Of a DNA stretch of 18,856 nucleotides, positions 14,779 to 18,856 are shown piece after piece. The notes beneath the pieces were generated by a model. That model was not told the DNA's origin and searched no databases. It saw only the letters and a program-made list of their open reading frames with translations. Position numbers and translations under genes: made by a program. Source of the stretch: an uncultured Thermoanaerobacteraceae bacterium (GTDB taxonomy: Bacteria > Bacillota > DSM-12270 > Thermacetogeniales > Thermacetogeniaceae); contig CALGIY010000278.1 of the NCBI GenBank assembly GCA_937914965.1, positions 1 to 18,856 of the forward strand, in the 5' to 3' direction. Each line of letters starts with the position of its first letter. The first letter of the stretch is position 1.

Positions 14779-16218
14779 TTATTTCACCAGTTCTGCTGCT
14801 GCTGCATCAAGGATTCCATTTACCTCCTGGTCCAGATCATCTGGCAGAGGTACGACTTCATCCTTCTTCAGCAGTTCATAAACACGCTCCCGTGCAACAC
14901 TCCGCAGATCCTTCTGACCCTTTTTGTCCCAATCATTCCATACTGAGTCAAAACCCAGATCCGGAATAAAGAGCTCTCCACCTCTCAAATGTTTAATGGT
15001 GTGTGGATGTGCCAGGATCATGCTTCCTTTGATCGCACTGGAGAGAACATCTAAACCAATCGTGTCATCATTGACTGTTATCCCTTTGGCAACTTTTTTG
15101 ACAAGGCCAAAAGTTTCGTTATCAATTACCAACTGTTCATAGGAGGCAACCATGAGGCTGGCCATTGCACCAAACCCAGAAAGCCAGTTAGCTCCTGCCA
15201 TAGCTGGCACCAGACAGTTAGCTGCCTTTTCATAACCGCTCTGGCTGTCAAAGGTGCACGATGTACAGCAAAGGCCATATAAATCGGAAAGAAAACCGTT
15301 AGACGCCGCCAGTTGAGCAGCGGCAGCGCTAACCATACCTGTCTCTGGCAGTCCCATGATGGTGCAGCCGGTTTTCATGTTGGCATAGAATAACCGGGAA
15401 CCATAGAACATCGTTGTTTCAGGATTGATTATATAAGCCACTGTTGCAAAAGCCAGCATCTCTGCGTTCACCTGAGCCAGGCCTCCAGCCAGTGTCAATG
15501 GACCAGACATCCCACCTACGGGAGCGCTCAAAATAGATGTTGGGATTCCCGCAGAAATAATGATTCTCATAGTATCACAGATAACTTGCGGTATCTTTAA
15601 CGGTGATTCTGGTGAAACCCCCACAACCCCGATCGGGTTTTTAGCTAGTTCCTCACTACCACCTGCAAAGGCCTCGAATAGTTTAGCTACATATTTGGCC
15701 TCACCAGGACTAGAAATACCGGGTCCATAGATAGGTTTCCTGGAATACCTAAACATCAACTCAGTCTGTTTAACCTGGGTAATTGGAGCGGGAACATCAC
15801 TTGGGTACAACAGTGAACAAGGTGTATCCAGGTGTTCCAAGTGGTTCATCAGACGCATAGTAGCAATAACATCATCTACAACCGGCCTTCTTTTCTGGCC
15901 GGTCTCCAGGTCGAGGATATCAGGAATACCCCCTGTGGTATGAGAAACAATTGAGTCCGGGTTGATTTCGACCTTGATTCCATCGCGGCTGGTTAAAGTA
16001 ACATGGTTATGTGCTTTGGTATTGGCAATCACTTTTTCTAAAATGTCTGGCTGGATTTTTACACGCTTGCCGTCAACCTCACATCCCAGGTCGGCTAATT
16101 GTTTTCTGAAGCTCTCATCATCGATCTGGACACCGAATTCCCACAAGATCTTGAAGCTAGCTTCATTAAGCTGCCGGATCTCCTGGTCACTTAATATTTT
16201 CAGAGTGCTTTTTGCCAA
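14779..16218 (-). CDS. Non-pyrrolysine MttB-family methyltransferase, copy 2
   Basis: A 479-residue paralogue of the next gene, more than half identical by eye along its whole length, with the same blocks (GVSPESPLKIP, APVGGMSGPLTLAGGLAQVN, LFYANMKTGCTIMGLPETG, CTSCTFDSQSGYEKA, GFGAMASLMVASYEQLVIDN). No in-frame TAG occurs, so no pyrrolysine. It starts with TTG at 16218 (MAKSTLKIL), placed 9 bases after AAAGGAG; no ATG is available nearby. It is the first intact gene of the operon, after a candidate promoter at about 16257-16273. Differences from copy 1 cluster in the N-terminal 20 residues and around residues 170-190 (GPGISSPGEAKYVAKLFEAF), which may reflect another substrate. Confidence 0.93.
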   Translation of the reverse strand: MAKSTLKILSDQEIRQLNEASFKILWEFGVQIDDESFRKQLADLGCEVDGKRVKIQPDILEKVIANTKAHNHVTLTSRDGIKVEINPDSIVSHTTGGIPDILDLETGQKRRPVVDDVIATMRLMNHLEHLDTPCSLLYPSDVPAPITQVKQTELMFRYSRKPIYGPGISSPGEAKYVAKLFEAFAGGSEELAKNPIGVVGVSPESPLKIPQVICDTMRIIISAGIPTSILSAPVGGMSGPLTLAGGLAQVNAEMLAFATVAYIINPETTMFYGSRLFYANMKTGCTIMGLPETGMVSAAAAQLAASNGFLSDLYGLCCTSCTFDSQSGYEKAANCLVPAMAGANWLSGFGAMASLMVASYEQLVIDNETFGLVKKVAKGITVNDDTIGLDVLSSAIKGSMILAHPHTIKHLRGGELFIPDLGFDSVWNDWDKKGQKDLRSVARERVYELLKKDEVVPLPDDLDQEVNGILDAAAAELVK

Positions 16219-16232
16219 CTGTGTCAGCTCCT

Positions 16233-16304
16233 TTTATTAATTATTCTCCCGAATTTTAATATGGATTATAACAGCCCTTTGAGCACAGCCAGTTTATTAA
16301 TTAT
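16233..16304. repeat. 12-base direct repeats around the operon promoter
   Basis: TTTATTAATTAT occurs at 16233-16244 and 16293-16304, 60 bases apart start to start, each followed by a C-rich stretch. One lies just upstream of the candidate -10 and the other close to the ribosome site of the first methyltransferase gene. They may be operators for the nearby PocR/AraC regulator, although AT-rich DNA makes chance repeats more likely. Confidence 0.4.
16265..16273 (-). promoter_or_regulatory. Candidate extended -10 promoter of the methyltransferase operon
   Basis: Read leftward the sequence is TGTTATAAT, a perfect extended -10. No good -35 lies 16-18 bases upstream, which fits an activator-dependent promoter. 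Transcription would begin near 16257, about 40 bases before the TTG start at 16218. Confidence 0.45.
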
Positions 16305-16321
16305 CCGCCCCCTCTCTTTGC

Positions 16322-16615
16322 TCACGGCAAACTGTAGTAGCCCCCAAATCCGTCTGCTCCCCCATCCAGTCCCTTGCCTAATTCACAAATGAAACTGCCA
16401 GCAGTAGGAAAACAGTAAATTCCCCAATTGTTAAATTCCGGTTTTTCCTTTCCGAATCTCAATTTGCCATAACGTCCACAAGCCAACCAGATAAGAACGA
16501 CTGCGATTCCCAAAATTGAGAGTTCAAAAAGCCAGCCGAACTGATTGATAAAGCTCAATATTTTACTTAATACCGGGTCTGCTGTATCCATATTGAGGGC
16601 AAGAGGAATAGTATT
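16322..16615 (-). pseudogene. Remnant of a BCCT-family (betaine/carnitine/choline) transporter
   Basis: The leftward frame opens after a TAA at 16616-16618 and reads TIPLALNMDTADPVLSKILS, then FINQFGWLFEL, a hydrophobic helix, and GRYGKLRFGKEKPEFNNWGI. The last block is the cytoplasmic loop signature of BCCT transporters (RYGK-x-x-L/F-G ... KPEF). After that the expected TAG-MG-G ... W-x-x-EP region is scrambled and the frame ends at TGA 16322, so less than a quarter of the roughly 500-residue family length is left. Both the beginning and the rest are missing. The methionine at 16591 lies inside the family text and lacks a ribosome site. Its place just before two MttB-type genes suggests that the operon once imported its own quaternary amine. 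Confidence 0.75.
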
Positions 16616-16669
16616 TTAGATTCCAAACTTACCCAGGAAAAACTCAACCATTCACTAAAAGCGACCCCC

Positions 16670-16779
16670 GGCGGCACTGCAGGACCTCCCATTTTCCTGA
16701 GCGCCGCCAAGAAACCCACTTTTTCGACTTCGATTAAGCTTTCTGGACATAGAGTCCACAGCCCTGTGGATATTTTTTT
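16670..16779 (+). ncRNA. Possible small structured RNA with terminator
   Basis: GGCGGC (16670-16675) pairs with GCCGCC (16703-16708), and inside it CAGGA (16680-16684) pairs with TCCTG (16695-16699). About 45 bases later TCCACA-GCCC-TGTGGA (16755-16770) is followed by TATTTTTTT, a good rightward terminator. No rightward gene precedes this terminator, so a short RNA or a terminated leader is the simplest reading. I see no known riboswitch consensus. The 5' end is not defined. Confidence 0.35.
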
Positions 16780-17064
16780 GATAAGGAAGAGATATCAGTC
16801 GACTCGTGTGAACTATTTTGTTCTAAACAGGCTAATCATAATTCACCCACCAGGTATTTTTCATTATTAACAGGTACTGGCATAAATTTCAGATCAGGTT
16901 ACAACAACAAAAAAAAAGGAGTTCAGGTTGGTAAGTGCGAATAAGTGCACTTAGTGTAAAAAATAACACATTGAAACGTCATAATATACATGTATTTGAT
17001 GCGTACTGTTGCAGCAAAAGTTGTTTATTGATTAAAAAGGCAATTTTGAGGAGGCCAAAAAGGC
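16780..17064. promoter_or_regulatory. Regulator upstream region
   Basis: AT-rich leader of the regulator gene. It holds a 10-base palindrome AAGTGCACTT near 16948 and a TTGAAA near 16971; no clean -35/-10 pair follows. GAGGAGG at about 17048-17054, 10 bases before the ATG at 17065, is the ribosome site. Confidence 0.4.
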
Positions 17065-18354
17065 ATGATAGGCAGTTCAGGGGAAAACACAAATAATATC
17101 CAAGAACTTAATGATAATAAAATGCTTGAGCGCCTGCTCGATTCGTTCTCGACTATTACCAAGATGAATGTGGCTGTAACAAATATTGACGGCCGCTATC
17201 TGCTTGCTTCCAAAAAAGGAGAGACAGACTTCTGCCGTCTGATCAGATCCACAGCAACGGGTCTCAAATGCTGCTGCGGTTCCTATGCCCGGGCAGGCAG
17301 AGAAGCAGAAAAATGGAACGAACCCTATTTTTTTAAGTGCCACGCAGGTTTAGTAGCCTGGGCCTGCCCCATTTTGATGAATGGCAAACATGAAGGTAAT
17401 TTTATATGTGGGCAGGTTCTGATGTGGGAACCGGATGAGTACAACATCCAGGAAGTCATGGAAATGACCCAAAAGTTGGAGCTTGACAAAGCTATACTAA
17501 GAGAAGCCGCAAAAAAACTGGAGGTGATTTCGGCAGATCAAATGCAGGCCGCTGCCGACCTTTTATATGTCACCACTAATTATTTTGCTAACAGCGGCAC
17601 ATCCACCCTTGACTACCAGCAAAAGCTGCGCAAGATCAGTTCCTGGCTCTGGAATGAAAACTACAATGAAAAAGAGATCCAGGTCCAGGAAACAGTAGAA
17701 CAAGACATTGTTGAATTAGAGAACGAGATCTTCAGAGAAATCAGACTTTCCCATAAAGAATCATCCAGAAAACTGCTGCATAAACTAGCAGTCAAGTTCT
17801 TCACCCACAGTAAAGGAAAAATAGAAATCATCAAAGGGTTAAGTATAGAGTTTATCAGCCTGCTCACACGCTTTGCCACAGAATGCGGCACAAAATTCGA
17901 AGAATCCATTCGTTACAGCTTCAAGAGGCTCAATGAACTAGAACAAGCCGATACCGTGGAAAAAGCAATCCTCTGGCTGCTGACAACCGGAGACGCTTAC
18001 ATTGATCTGCTTACAGCAAAGGAGGCAGACCCTCTAGAAACAACTGTTAACCAAGCTATCTCTTTTATTCAGGAAAACTATACCTCGGTTGAGCTTTCTT
18101 TAAAAGTAATCGCTAACCAGTGCGGGATCAGTCCCTCTTATTTAAGCAGGATCTTCAAGAACAAAAAGGGGTATACCATCACAGAACAAATAAATAGGAC
18201 CCGCATCGAAGAAGCAAAACGCATCTTACAGGGGTCCGATATAACAGTTGAAGAAACAGCAAAACAAGTAGGTTTCGGTGACCGCAGTTATTTTTGCAAG
18301 GTTTTTAAAAAACAGGTGGGCTTAAGCCCCAGCGATTATAAAAAGAGGTTTTAA
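17065..18354 (+). CDS. PocR-sensor AraC-family transcriptional regulator
   Basis: A 429-residue one-component regulator. The N-terminal part (about residues 15-175) is a PocR-type ligand-sensing domain: FCRLIRS, then KCCCGSYARAG, YFFKCHAGLVAWACPI and FICGQVLMWEP, with cysteines at about 57, 69-71, 92, 101 and 115. A helical linker follows. The last 105 residues are a double helix-turn-helix AraC domain (LKVIANQCGISPSYLSRIF; ITVEETAKQVGFGDRSYFCKVFKK; QVGLSPSDYKKRF). PocR-AraC proteins commonly sit next to corrinoid methyltransferase genes and activate them when the substrate is present. It is divergent from the operon at 16218 and converges with the corrinoid gene on its right, with overlapping stop codons. 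Confidence 0.92.
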   Translation: MIGSSGENTNNIQELNDNKMLERLLDSFSTITKMNVAVTNIDGRYLLASKKGETDFCRLIRSTATGLKCCCGSYARAGREAEKWNEPYFFKCHAGLVAWACPILMNGKHEGNFICGQVLMWEPDEYNIQEVMEMTQKLELDKAILREAAKKLEVISADQMQAAADLLYVTTNYFANSGTSTLDYQQKLRKISSWLWNENYNEKEIQVQETVEQDIVELENEIFREIRLSHKESSRKLLHKLAVKFFTHSKGKIEIIKGLSIEFISLLTRFATECGTKFEESIRYSFKRLNELEQADTVEKAILWLLTTGDAYIDLLTAKEADPLETTVNQAISFIQENYTSVELSLKVIANQCGISPSYLSRIFKNKKGYTITEQINRTRIEEAKRILQGSDITVEETAKQVGFGDRSYFCKVFKKQVGLSPSDYKKRF

Positions 18355-18856
18355 ATCAGGCTTTTCACCAGATCAACAGAGCTAGGGGCATGGGGAGAGT
18401 AACCATCTGCTCCGATAAACTCCGCAAAACTTTCGGTTACTGGTCCCCCTCCCACAATAACCTTTAATGACCGGCGCAGCCTGTTTTTTTCTAAGGCTTC
18501 AATGACATTCGCCATTTCACCCATAGTTGTGGTCAGCAGGGCTGAGAGAGCAAGTACTGCTGGTTTATGCTCCTCCACAGCTTGTATTATCTGCTCTTCA
18601 GGAACATCAACCCCCAGATCAATAACTTCATAACCATTTGTTTGTAGAAAAAGGGCAACCAGGTTTTTCCCAATATCATGAATATCACCCGCAACAGTAG
18701 CGATCACGATCTTATGTTCATACTTGGGGACCTGTGGAGAAAGCTTTTTAATCACCGCTAGGCCCGTTTTGATCGGCCGCAGCGAAGAAACCACTTCAGG
18801 GATAAAAAAATCGGATCCACGGAACTTCTCCGCAATGCGCTTACTTATAGGGATGA
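18351..18856 (-). CDS. Second corrinoid methyl carrier protein, 3' part
   Basis: The leftward frame is open to the window edge, so the 5' end is missing; the GTG at 18794 is internal. The text begins IPISKRIAEKFRGSDFFIPE, the end of the helical cap domain. It continues with the cobalamin domain: DIHDIGKNLVALF (His lower ligand), LALSALLTTTM and VIVGGGPVTESF. It is clearly paralogous to the carrier at 12541-13182 but diverged. It probably belongs to another methyltransferase unit lying to the right. Its TAA (18351-18353) overlaps the regulator's TAA by sharing the palindrome TTAA. Confidence 0.92.
   Translation of the reverse strand, partial: IPISKRIAEKFRGSDFFIPEVVSSLRPIKTGLAVIKKLSPQVPKYEHKIVIATVAGDIHDIGKNLVALFLQTNGYEVIDLGVDVPEEQIIQAVEEHKPAVLALSALLTTTMGEMANVIEALEKNRLRRSLKVIVGGGPVTESFAEFIGADGYSPHAPSSVDLVKSLI

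Noticed and set aside
13285..16218. Pyrrolysine-containing trimethylamine methyltransferases
   Set aside because: Both genes are full length for the family without any in-frame TAG, so they belong to the pyrrolysine-free branch.
1..18856. CRISPR array or IS element with terminal repeats
   Set aside because: No regularly spaced repeats with unique spacers were found, and no transposase with flanking inverted repeats; the only mobile-element coding traces are the integrase and the reverse transcriptase remnant.

Overview
The window looks like two unrelated genomes joined at about position 7089-7096. Positions 1-7096 are GC-rich and read as a Pseudomonas-like gammaproteobacterium: Entner-Doudoroff genes, a two-base-style tmRNA with 3' encoded CCA, and an ssrA-targeted integrase. 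Positions 7097-18856 are clearly AT-richer and read as an anaerobic spore-forming Firmicute, probably of the Peptococcaceae/Desulfitobacterium type: a CotJC-type manganese catalase, non-pyrrolysine MttB-family methyltransferases, a PocR-AraC regulator, and strong AGGAGG ribosome sites. The join cuts two genes inside a shared 8-base palindrome (GCCCGGGC) and leaves both as fragments, so I read it as an assembly or cloning chimera rather than natural transfer.

Left half. A genomic island (1 to about 4510) lies at the 3' end of ssrA. It holds the 3' part of a HamA/AbpA-like nuclease gene, a HamB/AbpB-like DEAH helicase whose C-terminus appears split off by a frame break near 2671-2680, and a converging P4-type tyrosine integrase with four TTCCA-type repeats just upstream of its start. 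This is a Hachiman/AbpAB-like antiphage pair. Right of ssrA, all leftward, are core carbon-metabolism genes eda, pgl and the 3' third of edd.

Right half, 7089-11250: accessory and decaying DNA. It holds two 5'-truncated cotJC copies (about 94% identical over 159 bases, each followed by a similar terminator), a broken group II intron reverse transcriptase remnant, and an overlapping pair of genes for an exported peptidoglycan-binding protein and a membrane-anchored protein.

Right half, 11250-18856: a one-carbon methyl-transfer locus. A leftward operon encodes two tandem MttB-family methyltransferases, one corrinoid protein and one pterin-binding methyltransferase: the parts to demethylate a quaternary amine or similar N-methyl compound and pass the methyl group via Co(I)/methyl-Co(III) corrinoid to tetrahydrofolate. 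The operon is intact but is flanked by the ruins of two transporters, BCCT upstream and MFS downstream. A divergent PocR/AraC-type regulator follows, and a second corrinoid protein gene converges on it and runs off the right edge.
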